In this document: piece by piece, positions 44,985-56,290 of the stretch
Numbering within the stretch: the first letter of the stretch is position 1
How the letters are laid out: each line of letters opens with the position of its first letter
From: Platycnemis pennipes
Lineage: Eukaryota > Arthropoda > Insecta > Odonata > Platycnemididae
DNA: 64,000 nucleotides
NCBI GenBank assembly: GCA_933228895.1
Contig: OW121847.1
Coordinates: 90,313,656-90,377,655 of the forward strand
Direction: 5' to 3'
Made by a program: the position numbers and the translations under genes
Notes under the pieces: generated by a model
Databases searched by the model: none
Seen by the model: the letters and a program-made list of their open reading frames with translations, nothing else
What the model was told of the DNA's origin: nothing

Positions 44985-45055
44985 AGATAATGGCACGAAA
45001 GTTTTGAAACCGGCCGGGCTGTACTCAGTCAATGGTGTGGAGTATCAAAGTTAAC
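44985..45055 (+). repeat. Solo arm of the foldback/Penelope-tail family
   Basis: CTAGATAATGGCACG, TTTTGAAACCGGCCGGGC and GGAGTATCAAAGTTAAC follow the arm order seen in the foldbacks, with the core decayed. No inverted partner. Confidence 0.45.
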
Positions 45056-45249
45056 TATTTTTACTCTCGACCATGGCAGAATATCTAGAATGACTACGTC
45101 TTCGAATGGGAGGACGCAGGTTGAGCAGGTTGACGCAGCGAGTTATTTCAGAGAATTGAAAGCGCAGGATCAATAGCCTTCGCACTAGAAATATCCTTCC
45201 CGCGACATGCGTTCATGAAAAGTTATTTAGTCCTCACGGCTCTCGTGGA

Positions 45250-45558
45250 GGTTGTGTTTGAAACCGTCGGGATTCTCTCGAATAGTTAATCAAGGATTCA
45301 CGTGGTGTAAACAAGAATGGTTCGAAAAATTTTTGTGTTAAAACCGCTGATTACAACCTCATTTATTGTCTACACTTGTGTTTCATCTTATCTGGGGGCT
45401 CCACAGTAAAGGCTGATGAGAAAAACAGGCGCAAACAATTAATGATATTGTAACGAGCGATTCAGACATACCAAATTTGTAAGCCATTTGTGTTTGTACT
45501 ACGTGACTCCATGGTTACCTATTCGAGGGAATCCCTACGGTATCAAACACACCCCCCC
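45250..45558. mobile_element. MITE with ~55-bp terminal inverted repeats, copy A
   Basis: Left end GGTTGTGTTTGAAACCGTCG...CGAATAG and right end CTATTCGAGGGAATCCC...TATCAAACACACC are inverted repeats of about 55 bp. The interior is similar to copy B at 52492-52806. No coding capacity. TSD not resolved. Confidence 0.75.
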
Positions 45559-45682
45559 TCTTCTCCAATTCTCAACTCTTGACATTCTTTTTCCTCCCTC
45601 TTTAAGATTTCTCCCTCTAGCAAGGATGTTACTTTTCCATTGCTGCATTTATTTATTCATTAATGCATTCTCGATTGCCATA

Positions 45683-46160
45683 GCTTGAGAAGCCATACAG
45701 TTCTTCCACGTATATATTGCACCAACGCTGAATGTCTTCAGGTTTCATGCGTAAATTTCCCGTCTTGTCCGTGATAAACGGTTCCAGTTTCCCTTTCTTA
45801 ATTCCTTGACTTCATAGTATAGTAATCTTTGATTCAAGGGCCTCGATTTCTTCTTTCCATAGGAGCCTCTCCATCTCCACACATTGCCCTCTCCATCAAT
45901 ATTCTCTTGCTCTATTGGTGTCTATCCTAATTCTATTATTAATTTCATTACGTCGTCATCTACCCATGTTCCCATTTTTCCATTTCCTTCTTTTCTCAAT
46001 ATTATCTATATCTTTGCCGATTCTCATTGATTATTGATCCTTCTAGCGTCTACAACTCCAGTTCTTTTCTTTGCTGCTATTGTTATCATTTTCTTTCTTT
46101 TTTTCCCAACTTTCGCCAACTGTTCCTTCTTCCTTATCTCCTTCCATCTGACCACCAACT
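45683..46160 (-). pseudogene. LINE ORF2 fragment upstream of the reverse transcriptase
   Basis: Minus strand: KKGKLEPFITDKTGNLRMKP, then EDIQRWCNIYVEELYG. The pattern (I/F)TDKxGN....xxIxxRWxxYxEELY is characteristic of the segment between endonuclease and reverse transcriptase in non-LTR retrotransposon ORF2. Flanking frames are broken. It may belong to the same LINE family as the C-terminal pieces at 56.6 and 63.2 kb (inference). Confidence 0.6.
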
Positions 46161-49100
46161 CGCGAGAAACCATTTCGCGCCTATCAAAACACTGATTTAA
46201 CATCTTCGGCTAATTTTTTGGATCAACGTTAAGATCTCGCACAGATTGCCATGTGCATACGCAGACTGATACCGTACCTTAATGCTGATGAAACGTGAAG
46301 TGAAACGGAAAAGATTAAAAATAGGAATTAAAATAAAGCAGAGTCACTCAATTAAATTCTAACTACATTCTTAGAATGGTTTGCTACTGAGCTACAGCAA
46401 CCTATCAACAATGTAGTATCCCTGTTATCAACATTGGACATATATATATTTCCTACGCTGTTGTGATCCGTCGTATGTTATGTAGGCGTCCTTCGTAGTT
46501 TTCTTGAGGGCGTTTAGAACTTTACTTGTGGCTTATTTTAAATTACCGAGAATGAGTTCAACGGTAGCTCAACACTGTAACCTTGATAAATTTCATATAA
46601 ATTAAAAATAAAAGCTCTGCTAGTGTTCATTGCCAAGTTATGCGAAAGAAAGGAAATGGGTGTCGGTGCCATCAAGTCCGTCTTTGGACATTTTTACGCT
46701 CCCTTTTTAATGCGAATTTACCAGAGGCACTAAAACGATTCCCCTCACAATGAACGAAGTGCTGTTCATTGAGTGTTCTTAGCAAGGAATTCAAGTTGGG
46801 ACCACGATTCCAGAAAAATGTCTGCCATTGCCGAAATCAAAACCCAGGTCTTCGAATACTCGGATGCTCTATTTAAAAATTAGCACTTCAAAGAGGTAGG
46901 GAAAGTGCTGACGGAGGAAAATATTTAGAATATTACAGACAGAAATTGAGAAGGAATTGCTTGTAAACCCTTTTACAGTTGATGGACCATTTTTTCTCAA
47001 TTTTGTATTGCTCTTTCTTGAAATAAATAGAGTGCCTATATCAAGCTGATGAGATCGTGTAGCTCGTCGTTTATGAGCCGGAATCATTGGTATCATACCG
47101 TCGTCATTGGCCGTCTCGTATTCTTCATCTAACATTTCCTCTAATTTCACGAACATTTATGTATACCTATTATAGATGTCTCCAGGAGTTTCAATTACCT
47201 TGGAGATATATTAAAGTCTCTTTTTTTCCTCTCTGGGCGATTTGGGCAGGAGTTACACATTTGACTAAAAACCCTATTTGCTTGAAGTCTGACAACGACA
47301 TTCTAGAATAGAACACGAAATTTCAATTTGCGGCATTTTTATGATGTCTTGTGCTGATTTTCAATCGTGCTTCAATTGTTTACACTGTCACAAATTACGA
47401 ATCTAAGCTTGTCAAGGACAATTCTTATAGGGTCCAAGTTTCATAAAGTCTGGCAAATAATGTCTATAACGTGCCCTCAATATTATATCTTTTTCACTTT
47501 CTTCAAGGTTGTATGGAAGTTTTCGCCATTGACATACACAAAGCAAGTTACGTTTTCTTGCACTGGTAATCCACCTCCGAAAAAGCTTCCACAATTGTAA
47601 TTCCTCAATTTGAAGTATTTTTCCTGAGTTGTTGCCCTCCAAAAAAATTGTTGATCGCGTGAATTTCACTAATTGGTGAGCAGTTCATAAGGATCTATTC
47701 TGTCATATTTCATGTATCGGAAGTGAAACAAGTATTCACGTCGACATCAGCTCTCATCTTACTATTCTTTGTGCCTTCATATAGTTTTAAAAACTTTTCC
47801 ATGCGTTATTTACGAGATGGTTGCTCTTAGGGGGGTATGTTCACTCCTCAGAACTTTTTCAGAGTTTATCTCTACCAATTTAGATCTTTCCATTTCAGTC
47901 ACAATGAATCATGACAGTGTATTACTATTGCTCTGCTGTTGCTTCTTCCAAAAATTCGTTTTAAATTTCTTATACTGGCTTAATTCTTAATTTAGATTCT
48001 AAGTTCTTAATTCTTATACCTCTATATTCTTTTGGTAGCATCAATCCTGGAAGAAATATAAATATCATTTTAAAAGTACTAAGAAGCAATTTACTTCAGG
48101 GATATTTCATTAACATGTGCTTTATTTCATATTAATTAAAGAAAGAAATTAAAAACATCGAGTAAAGGAAACAGCTCTTGAAAACTACACCAATTGTGAC
48201 AGCTGATGAATTTAAGCATTGATAAGTAAATAGTAACAGGAATTATTCCAATTTAAATATTTGATACTTTAAATCGGGTTTCTCAAGTGAACTTCATGTT
48301 ACAATTTCACGAAAAACAAGGGACATGATTCTCTCCCCAACTCACCTCCATAAAAACGGTAGTTATCCATCTAGGTACATAGATATTAATTACATAAAAA
48401 TCGAGACCATTGCCAAATTTTGCCTCAGTTGCGTGTGCATTCCGAAAATAAGAGCAATAACGAAAGACCTATGCTGTGATCCCAGCAAGGCCTTCTGACC
48501 ATCGAAATAAATTAATTTTTAGTTCTAAGGTAGTGCTGATGTGTGCTAAATGTCATCAATATGAATATTCCTTATCCTCATTCGATTGCAAAATGGGGAG
48601 TAAACGTAATCTCTTTTTTATTAAAGGCAACACCAGATATACAGCATGGAAAAAATGTATCCTCATTTGGAATCTTTCACGCAAAAATTGTAACAAAATA
48701 TATACTTAGATAATGAAATATTATTATCATTCAGTCTTTCCGTAGACCTACTACTCCAGACTCCTGAGAAACGAAAGCGAATACAAGTATATGCTCATGC
48801 GGTAAGAAGTCGTTCAAGTCTCCCCAAGGGTGCAGACGCGGTATATAGGTACTTAGCAGGTTGAGAATCCAGAAACCCTGAAAATTTTAAAGCTGTAGTC
48901 CACAACCTCAGCTTCAGATATATCTTAAAATCGCGTTAAATCTATACGACGATAATTGCTGTGTTTTAAAATTCCACCGGGAAGTTACTTGAAAATAAAT
49001 GTTCTACCCTAAGAATATCTTTCTCCAGTGCCGCGTAGGCAGTAGCTTATCGCTCTTGGAGAAATATATGAGATCTAGACAGTTGCTTCCGTGAAGCACT

Positions 49101-49190
49101 CTTCCACATTTCGTGTGCCATCCTTGATGGATCGTAATTAAAGGTGAATGAGACCTAGCTCCCATTGATCGAAATAAAAAGTGCCTTTCG
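46160..49190. other. AT-rich stretch without firm features
   Basis: The minus frame 46869-47156 begins with an acidic segment (KLEEMLDEEYETANDDG) and a basic one (AHKRRATRSHQ) before degenerating into AT-rich translation. It could be an exon or a transposon scrap, but I see no family. A B-box-like sequence near 46830 is a possible SINE scrap. Nothing else recognised. Confidence 0.25.
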
Positions 49191-49195
49191 GGCTG

Positions 49196-49285
49196 TAATA
49201 CTGGGTAGCGTGGCGGTCTGCGTATTGGCCTTGTTTGTCAAAGATCGCTGGTTCTATTCCCGGTCCAGTAGTCCTTTGGCAATTT
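49196..49285 (+). repeat. tRNA-derived SINE head
   Basis: GGGTAGCGTGGCGGTCTG (A box) and CTGGTTCTATTCCCGG (B box with one mismatch), about 45 bases apart. Arms do not make a full tRNA. Confidence 0.5.
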
Positions 49286-49289
49286 TCAA

Positions 49290-50150
49290 CACGCTTTCTG
49301 TTTATATCAGCAACAAAATCTTTCCGTTTGCTCCAAGTTGAAACGGAACTGAAACTTCTTCCTGCGTGTGCACCGTTGCCTCACTGGAAGACACCGTAAA
49401 GAAGTGTAGCTATAATTATTGGTTGCAGGTTTAATAAATTGATGTTTTGCGTATTTATCCCACTCCATCCTCGAATGTATAATTTGCTTCACTTGCATTC
49501 TTTCCCTGTATCTGTTGCACTCTCATTCCCCTGAGACATTTAGATTTCATTCTTTAAGAGTCTCTTCTACGAAACTCTCCTCTGGTTTACTTCATCGGTC
49601 TTCTAATTCCTTCCACTCTGCTATACCTTATCATTTTATTTCAATGGTGAAATTTTATCTAAGAAAAGAATGTAAATTAAAACATTTCCACCTGGTGTAA
49701 ATTGATTGCATGTGTTGACCGTCTCGTCACGGCACTGGTAGCACAAGGGAATATCTATAAGGTTCTATTTTTGCCTTAATTTTCTAGCATAACAAATGAA
49801 TTATCAAGGAAATATTGAAGACCATCTATGTAATATACCATTCAAATTTATTCGCATAATATTTATATGATTTTGGAAGTACACAGTGATATAATTTCAA
49901 TTGTTGGGTGCGGATGATTGTGTTAAATATGCACAATGCAGAGAATGATCACTTTCTTGCTTGGAATAAGCACTTCTTTGAAAGAGATGCATTAGTATTT
50001 GATGCTCTCATCGTCGTGGCAACAAGCACCAATATATTAGCGACATTTTGTTGCTAAAATACTGATGAATGGTACCACGTATCTAGCATTATTGCAAACA
50101 AGTTATTGTGATGTATGTATGTTTGAATAAGTTGGGCAGGGAGAGATAAG
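49290..50150. other. Unrecognised stretch
   Basis: No feature recognised between the SINE head and the Penelope-like insertion. Confidence 0.3.
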
Positions 50151-50240
50151 CCTATCGTACAGTTTCTGGCGAAGATTTTCGCGGCGTTCCGATGATTGTA
50201 AAAAGCTTTCGGGATTCTTCCGCGTTGTCATTGTGTAAAA

Positions 50241-50282
50241 TGGCGACGTTTCCCCCACTGTACTGCGGGCGTCCTCAGGCCA
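50241..50282 (-). ncRNA. Hammerhead-ribozyme-like core, inverted arm copy
   Basis: Exact inverse of 51565-51606 in the left arm. If both strands of the insertion were transcribed, either transcript would carry one copy of this core in sense orientation. Confidence 0.5.
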
Positions 50283-50313
50283 GGCTGAAGTGAAAATGCT
50301 CCGAAGTTGACGC

Positions 50314-50613
50314 TTATTTATACTTGTCTTCTGAGGTGGCCGCTGCTCGCTGATTGGCTGTTGGTGTTCGTGTGAATACTCGTTTCCACGTGTTGGAGAG
50401 TGGGTAGCTATCCTCTCTATTCATATTGTTGGGCCTCTTGGAAATTTCAACTGCTTCCCTTATAATTCTAGGGAAATATCGCTTTTCCCTCGAGAGGATT
50501 TTTGGTTCCATTAAATTCACGGAATGGTTTGGTTCCATCGAAACGTGCTCCGCAATAGCCGATTTCTCCCCTTGTCCGTTTCTGAGGGCCCGTGAGTGTT
50601 CTTGTGTGGCCAC
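50314..50613 (-). pseudogene. Inverted partial copy of Penelope GIY-YIG C-terminus
   Basis: Minus-strand frame EHSRALRNGQGEKSAIAEHV to EDKYK, identical to the last 95 residues of 50592-51533. The amino end MATQ comes from sequence across the arm/middle junction and has no counterpart. It exists only as part of the inverted arm and lacks the GIY half of the nuclease, so it is not a gene of its own. Confidence 0.9.
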
Positions 50614-51533
50614 ACGGGGAACAACACCTGACTGAATTTCTCCGGCACCTCAACTTTCAACACGACAACATAAAATTTACCATGGAAAAGGAAAGCAACA
50701 ACCAGATATCCTTCTTGGACGTTAAAGTTACCAAGAAAGAAGATGGATCCCTGGGCCACTCGGTACATCGGAAGGCAACCCACACAGATCTCTATCTCCA
50801 CGCCTCCTCTCATCACCACCCGCAGCAAAAGAGTTCTGTGATAACCAGCCTCTTTCACCGGGCTCGAACTATTTCCGACCAACAATCGCTTCCTGAAGAG
50901 GAGAAACATCTTCTGGCTGCCCTAGGAAAGAATGGATATGATAAAGCCACAATCGAAAAAACGGTTCTTCGCTTGGACCAACGGAGCGACAAATCCAAGA
51001 TTGTAGATCCTGTCGCACGTGCTCTCATCCCCTACATTGGAGGAACCACGGAGAAAATATCGCGAGTTCTCGCGAAGCATAATATACTGACTAGATTCGG
51101 ATGCGACAATAAATTATCCAGTCTCCTCATCAGAGCGAAGGATCGCCTCCCGCCCGAAATTCACGAAGGCGTTTACGAGGTCATCTGCAGCTGTGGAAAA
51201 TCCTACGTAGGGCAAACAAAGAGAGCTGTACAATGCCGAATGAAAGAACACTCACGGGCCCTCAGAAACGGACAAGGGGAGAAATCGGCTATTGCGGAGC
51301 ACGTTTCGATGGAACCAAACCATTCCGTGAATTTAATGGAACCAAAAATCCTCTCGAGGGAAAAGCGATATTTCCCTAGAATTATAAGGGAAGCAGTTGA
51401 AATTTCCAAGAGGCCCAACAATATGAATAGAGAGGATAGCTACCCACTCTCCAACACGTGGAAACGAGTATTCACACGAACACCAACAGCCAATCAGCGA
51501 GCAGCGGCCACCTCAGAAGACAAGTATAAATAA
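50592..51533 (+). pseudogene. Penelope-like polyprotein, C-terminal part (RT end, connector, GIY-YIG)
   Basis: Frame of 313 residues whose first ATG lies in the inverted arm, so this start is artificial; true Penelope sequence begins around residue 5 (VWPHG), just after where the catalytic YxDD box should be. Residues about 12-70 (LRHLNFQHDNIKFTME, ISFLDVKV, HRKATHTDLYLH) are the Penelope RT thumb region. About 140-190 is the connector (YIGGTTEKISRVLAKHN). About 193-275 is the GIY-YIG nuclease (GVYEVICSCGKSYVGQTKR, CRMKEHSRAL, NREDSYPL). The cysteine pair CSCGKSY is typical of Penelope nucleases. No stop or shift in this part. Reverse transcriptase activity is lost by truncation. Confidence 0.93.
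51525..51533 (+). promoter_or_regulatory. TATA-like box in Penelope terminal arm
   Basis: TATAAATAA overlaps the last codons of the frame and lies 36 bases before the hammerhead-like core. The inverted arm carries the same box on the minus strand (50314-50322). Its position matches the boxes at 15.49 and 20.31 kb. Confidence 0.5.
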
Positions 51534-51564
51534 GCGTCAACTTCGGAGCATTTTCACTTCAGCC

Positions 51565-51606
51565 TGGCCTGAGGACGCCCGCAGTACAGTGGGGGAAACG
51601 TCGCCA
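51565..51606 (+). ncRNA. Hammerhead-ribozyme-like core
   Basis: Stem I TGGC (51565-51568) pairs with GCCA (51603-51606). CTGAGGA is at 51569-51575, a G/C-rich stem II with one bulge closes on AGTACA, GAAAC is at 51595-51599 and GTC at 51600-51602. A-C-G-U between GAAA and C makes a palindromic stem III with no loop, a form that works as a dimer in short-stem hammerheads. Cleavage would fall after 51602. Hammerhead motifs in Penelope-like elements are established. The assignment here is by eye. Confidence 0.6.
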
Positions 51607-51669
51607 TTTTACACAATGACAACGCGGAAGAATCCCGAAAGCTTTTTACAACTATCGTACAGGTTGGTA

Positions 51670-52490
51670 ACGAGCCGGCCAGGAAACCAAAAGCTCGGGG
51701 GTTCAAAGCTCGCGTACGGATGACGTACATGTGTAAAGTTAGTTTATATTAGTTAGTGCGGTATAACTTCAGTAGTTGGGGCATCTTCCAGTGCTAGCTC
51801 TTCCAAGGATAATCCTGGATTAAAAATTTCTGATCCTGAATCAGAAACAACTGTCGTAGTCACCGTGCATCGTATTGTACATGCTTCCCAGATACTTGTA
51901 GCGTCCAGGATGCGTTTTGGTAGCTTACCCTCGATTAACATGCGCCCGATACTACATGTAAGGTACGCTTTCTTGTATAAAGTCACGTTTCCTCAGGCAT
52001 TCAAAGGTCATTCCGTGATGTCAACACGCTTGAGATAATATGCCGAGGCATTGAGAGTAATCCGGCAACGACGGCTGACTTTCCGAATAGTGTTAACCAA
52101 GGAGGTCAGAACAAAGATTATGGTTAGAATGTTCTGTAGGAGGCATCGCAGCTTGAATGAAAAGCCAGCGGCAATCTTGGTGACCACAGACATATGGGCT
52201 TCCTTATTCGTAATACTTTTATGGACGAAGTTGTCTTTGCACGCGGTAAGACTAATGATTGTGAGATGGACAATGGAATGGATGAATAATTTAAATAATG
52301 CATGTTTAAAGCACGTGAAATAAACAGAGTAAATTTCGAAAACACGTAAACAAGCGCCAAATGTATAGTTTAAATAGCTTAGGTAATAAAATTAACTTCC
52401 ATGAGAATCAAATGCATTAATACTTCACTTCAAAAGCTTTCTCCAGAAAATTCTAACCTCCTTGAGTCTATGGAAGATTTCACGCCTGAG
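51670..52490. other. Unrecognised stretch with minus-strand open frames
   Basis: Minus frames 51753-51986 and 52008-52193 and the overlapping plus frame 52051-52323 are open and less AT-rich than neighbours. The minus frames have a hydrophobic run (LLQNILTIIFVLTSLVN), but I recognise no family and they are separated by stops. Confidence 0.25.
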
Positions 52491-52491
52491 T

Positions 52492-52806
52492 GGGGGAGGG
52501 TGTTTGAAACCGTCGGAATTACCTCAAATAGGTAACCAAGGAGTCACGTGGTATAAACACGAATGGATCGCAAATTTACTGTGTCTGAATCGCTAGTTAC
52601 AACATCATTAATTGTTTTCACTTGAATTTTTCTCATCTGTCTCGACTATAAAGCCTCCGGATGAGGTAAAACACAAGTTTAAACAAAGAATGAGGTTGTA
52701 ATCAGCGATTTTAATGCACCAAATTTGCGAAGCATTTGTGTTTAATCCACGGGACTCTTTGGTACCTATTTGAGATAATCCCTATGGTTTCAAACACAAC
52801 CCCCCA
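52492..52806. mobile_element. MITE with ~55-bp terminal inverted repeats, copy B
   Basis: Left end GTGTTTGAAACCGTCGGAAT...CAAATAGGTAACCAAGGAGTC is matched in inverse by ACTCTTTGGTACCTATTTG...ATGGTTTCAAACAC at the right. The interior resembles copy A. Its right end overlaps the last codons (GGCV, stop) of the Harbinger frame, so the MITE probably inserted into the 3' end of that transposon. Confidence 0.75.
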
Positions 52807-55800
52807 ATGGTAGGTGATGGATGCCCATGTCTACGTCATTAACTTCAGGGTCCTCCATCATTGGAACATTCCTTTCCAAACACATGTTGTGCAGTACGCA
52901 GCATGCTCTTACAATGGAACTGGCCTTCTCCGGCATATAATTTAACACTCTATGTTTCAAGAGACATCTCCATCTTGTCTTGAGAAGGCCATTGCATCTT
53001 TCAACAATGCTCCGTGCCCGGCAAAGGGCACGGTTGTAGCGCTCCTCTGGTGAATGTGGCACAACTTCTCCCGATATAGGAGTCATAAGAATAGGTTCCA
53101 GAGGGTAACCAGAATCTCCTGGAAAATAAAATTGTGAGCTTTAATGATTCTATCTTTTTCCATCATTTCTATGGATTTTGTTAATGCATTTAGAGCACAA
53201 ACATGACACCTAGGAACAGTAGAATTAACTCTTAAATAATTTTAAGTTAGCTACAAAGCCTCAAAAAATAATTTTTACAGTTCCTTTGAAAGATTATTTA
53301 AAATGGCTTTTATTTAAGCTAGTAGGCACCTAGTTAATAACAAGTTGCTATGCTACACCATGCCAACCTTTGTGATGTGGTGTAGACCTTTTGGTTTATG
53401 AGTACATGGTGTTCTGCCCAAATGGTTTTGGTTGAGACAATTTGAATGACTAGGAAATACATGAGAATATTTGCCTATAGTTAGGGCACAAAGCAAAATG
53501 CAAAAGAACTGAAGAAGGAATTTTTGGAGGCTTTTGCCATTTACTTGAAGTTATCCTACACATTCCCTTCACTCTGGGTTTTCTTTGCTGTCAAAGAATT
53601 TCCTTGTAGAAACTTACATTCCTTCAAACTATGGTGTATATGTTTAAGGATTGAATTTATTGTGACTGAATAAACTAATTTGAGAGTATCTGTAGATCCA
53701 GTACTCAGAAACTTGTGGAGGATTAATACACTGATAGCAACCTAACCTGTGACATATGCACTATTTGGGCACAAGTAAATGAGCATAACACTTTTTTAAT
53801 AGAAGGCTAAGTATTTATAATGCAGGTCTCCAGTGGAACGAAAATTAGCACAAAATGTTCTCCATATATTCATTGGCCAGAATGCATGGTCTACATATAT
53901 GCCAATGTTGGTACATGAGAAATTTAGATAAAGATAAAGGGAATGGACCACAGGCAGGAAAAATGGGGGAGAGTATTTCAACTGTTTCAGGGCTATAAAT
54001 GTACCAAAATATTAAGTGTAGTGCAATAACTTCATGCTAAGCTTTTGCTGTATCATTTGAATTTTTTGGGTCAAATAATGCGGAAAAGGGTAGCTGCTAC
54101 TTTGTCAAAAAAGATTTTTTTGAGGTAATGCCAAAGGGGACAGGAGACAACATTTTTAGCAGTTGATCTAATTATAATGTGCACCTTGAAGGCTTGCCTG
54201 TATACAAATAATAAACTATATATAGGGACATGACTAACAATAAACCTTGTATAAGTGGCAACAAGAAATGCAATGTTGAGGAATTTATCTTTCAAATACA
54301 ACAATGCCCTCTGTCAATCATTACATTTGCATTAAAATAAATGAATGTAAAAAGCCAACTGTAAAGACTACTCTGTAAACTCAACTGTAAGGATCTTCAA
54401 GTAAATGGAAATGATACCTACTGGAAGGGACAATTAGGTTCAAGGGTTGTTATGGATATGGAACCAGTACCTACTGTAGAAAAAGTGTAAAGTTCGTTCA
54501 GTAAGTATTGGTCAACTTTAGAAACTGTAACACTACTACTTAACTAACAATGAAACATTTTAAAGTTATTGTAAGGATCTTTTAGGTTTTTTACAGTGAA
54601 TTTTCCTCAGCGCACTATTGTCTTACCTATAAGCCAGGCACTAACTCTGCTGCATTTCTATGAGGCCTCGCCTCAGATCTGAATTTGCATAAAAGAAGGC
54701 ATCATGTGTGGCTCCAGGATACCTAGCATTTACATTTAAAATTTTCATATTCGAATCACACACCTAGAAAATGAAGGAAAATATTAAACAAGGTACCATT
54801 CACTAGGCATTGTGTCTAAACAATGCAGAAATGGATGTGAAGCAAATCTTACCAACTGAACATTTATGGAGTGGTATCTTTTGTGGTTAAAATACTGCCT
54901 CTCCATATATAGAGGGCGATCAATTGGAGGACCAATAATCGCAATATGAGTGCAATCAATGGCACCTATGACTCCAGGGAAGCCCCATCGTTCATAAAAC
55001 CTAAAAAATGATCAATTCTCTCATACAAAACATAATATATTCAATGAAAAAAAGGACGAGTTCTCCATAAATATTTTTTGTGTGATCTAAGAAACCACAT
55101 ATTCAAACATTGGGTCAAGAATGCTCTCGAAACGTTGTTGGTTGACTACAGAAAGGAATGATGCAATTGGTAATTACTTAGTTTCCAAGAATCAAAACGA
55201 AAGGCTAGGTTTTAAAAAAATACTTACCCTTGTTTCAAATGTGCCACATTGTTCGGGGAGGGATCCAGGGTGACCCATCTGTCAAACAGATGGGTGTTAA
55301 TGCATCTAGTGACATACACTAATGCACCGACTTACGCTGGACTGGTCCATACACGTATATTCATCACCCCCAACATACGACAGGTATGGACCGCCAGCAA
55401 AAAATCTCAGCGCTGCTAACACCTATTGAAACAGAAGCACTTATTGTTTTACTTTCGCCATTGCATCCTGTTCAATGATTACTTTTTTCATTATTCAGGT
55501 ACAGAAAAGAAAATTAACTAAGCCATTCCGCATATGAAGAACGTATTTTCTAAGTATCTCCCGTGACTTCCATATCATGGCTGTATGCATTACACACAAT
55601 CGTAATAGTGGTATTTGGGATCAACAAAATATACTTACCTTTCATTGCACGATATTGGAAAATTAAATTAATTATCAAGCATAAAAAATGAGATGATTCG
55701 TGCATATTTTATAATGTTTATCTACTAATGTTTATAACTATCTAAGTTTGTCATCATTCGTACACTAAAAGATACATAGCTACGAACAAAAAATGAGTAG

Positions 55801-56101
55801 TCATTTTACATAATTTCACTTATATCTCTGGCACTATAAATTACTTACATATATTATAGTTCTTTAAAATTACCTTTGTTTCTGCAGTCAGCGCAGACGA
55901 TCTGGTTGCCTCGCCGAGAAACGGTGTCAGATTTTCTACTATTTCTCTACCTACATCCTTTGTGACGCGGTAGAGTCTGATAAACTTCTTCTCCTCCAAA
56001 TCAAACGGTGATTTTCGAACCCGCATTGCCCTTCTTGGCCTTGGCCTTTCTTCTGCCTCCAAAGCTTGGAGAACTTCCAATCGACGCATCGCGGCCGCCA
56101 T
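52790..56101 (-). pseudogene. PIF/Harbinger transposase gene with introns, frameshifted
   Basis: Five minus-strand exons with GT-AG borders and compatible phases: 56101-55874, 55422-55228, 55000-54853, 54763-54627, 53118-52790. Exon 1: SPFDLEEKKFIRLYRVTKD and ALTAETK. Exon 2: VLAALRFFAGGPYLSYVGGD, then SRCI and, after a one-base shift, TRCINTHLFDRWV. Exon 3: FYERWGFPGVIGAIDCTHIA (first catalytic D). Exon 4: VCDSNMKILNVNARYPGATH, DAFFYANS, then a second shift before AWLIG. Exon 5: GDSGYPLEP (second D), ARSIVERCNGLLKTRWRCL (E) and ACCVLHNMC. All three DDE residues are present. Harbinger-type DDE_Tnp_4 proteins usually have about this order. The C-terminus ends in MITE copy B. The two frameshifts make it a pseudogene unless they are assembly errors. 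Confidence 0.88.
53125..54620. other. Intron 4 of the Harbinger pseudogene
   Basis: About 1.5 kb of AT-rich sequence between a GTAAGA donor (54626 side) and a TTTCCAG acceptor (53119 side). No other feature recognised. Confidence 0.5.
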
Positions 56102-56290
56102 TTTAACGAGACTAGTCGCATACGGTTAAGGAACTCACCCGCCCTCAGCCCTGCGACTCCCCGGTCGTATGATTCTGTCGTGCGACTTTCTCTTTTACGG
56201 TTCGAGCATACCAAAATCTGCGAGCCGTGCGACTGAGTCGCACGAAATCGTCAGCCGCATACGGGTGAAACTTCGAGCATAGGGCCCCTG
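56102..56290 (-). other. Harbinger 5' region with possible terminus
   Basis: GC-rich sequence upstream of the transposase ATG. On the minus strand GGGCCCTATGCTCGAAG (about 56269-56285) looks like a Harbinger-type terminal repeat, but its partner is not visible at the other end, where a MITE lies. Confidence 0.35.

Larger units (their letters stand above)
50152..51662 (+). mobile_element. Young Penelope-like element with inverted terminal arms and 11-bp TSD
   Basis: Insertion bounded by perfect 11-bp repeats CTATCGTACAG (50152-50162 and 51652-51662). The arm 50196-50603 is the inverse of 51244-51651 (408 bp). No mismatch is seen at the positions checked, and the encoded peptides are identical. 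A 33-bp extension (50163-50195) occurs only on the left. The 640-bp middle plus right arm encodes the polyprotein C-terminus. Penelope elements are known for inverted or tandem terminal repeats with a short one-sided extension of about this size. The 5' part with the catalytic YxDD is missing, so this copy cannot move by itself, but the identical arms imply recent insertion. Confidence 0.93.

Noticed and set aside
46869..47156. Acidic 95-residue minus-strand frame as a host exon
   Set aside because: The first 40 residues look protein-like but there is no good acceptor, donor or partner exon, and the rest is AT-rich noise.
50314..50613. Second Penelope gene on the minus strand
   Set aside because: It is only the inverted arm of the same insertion.
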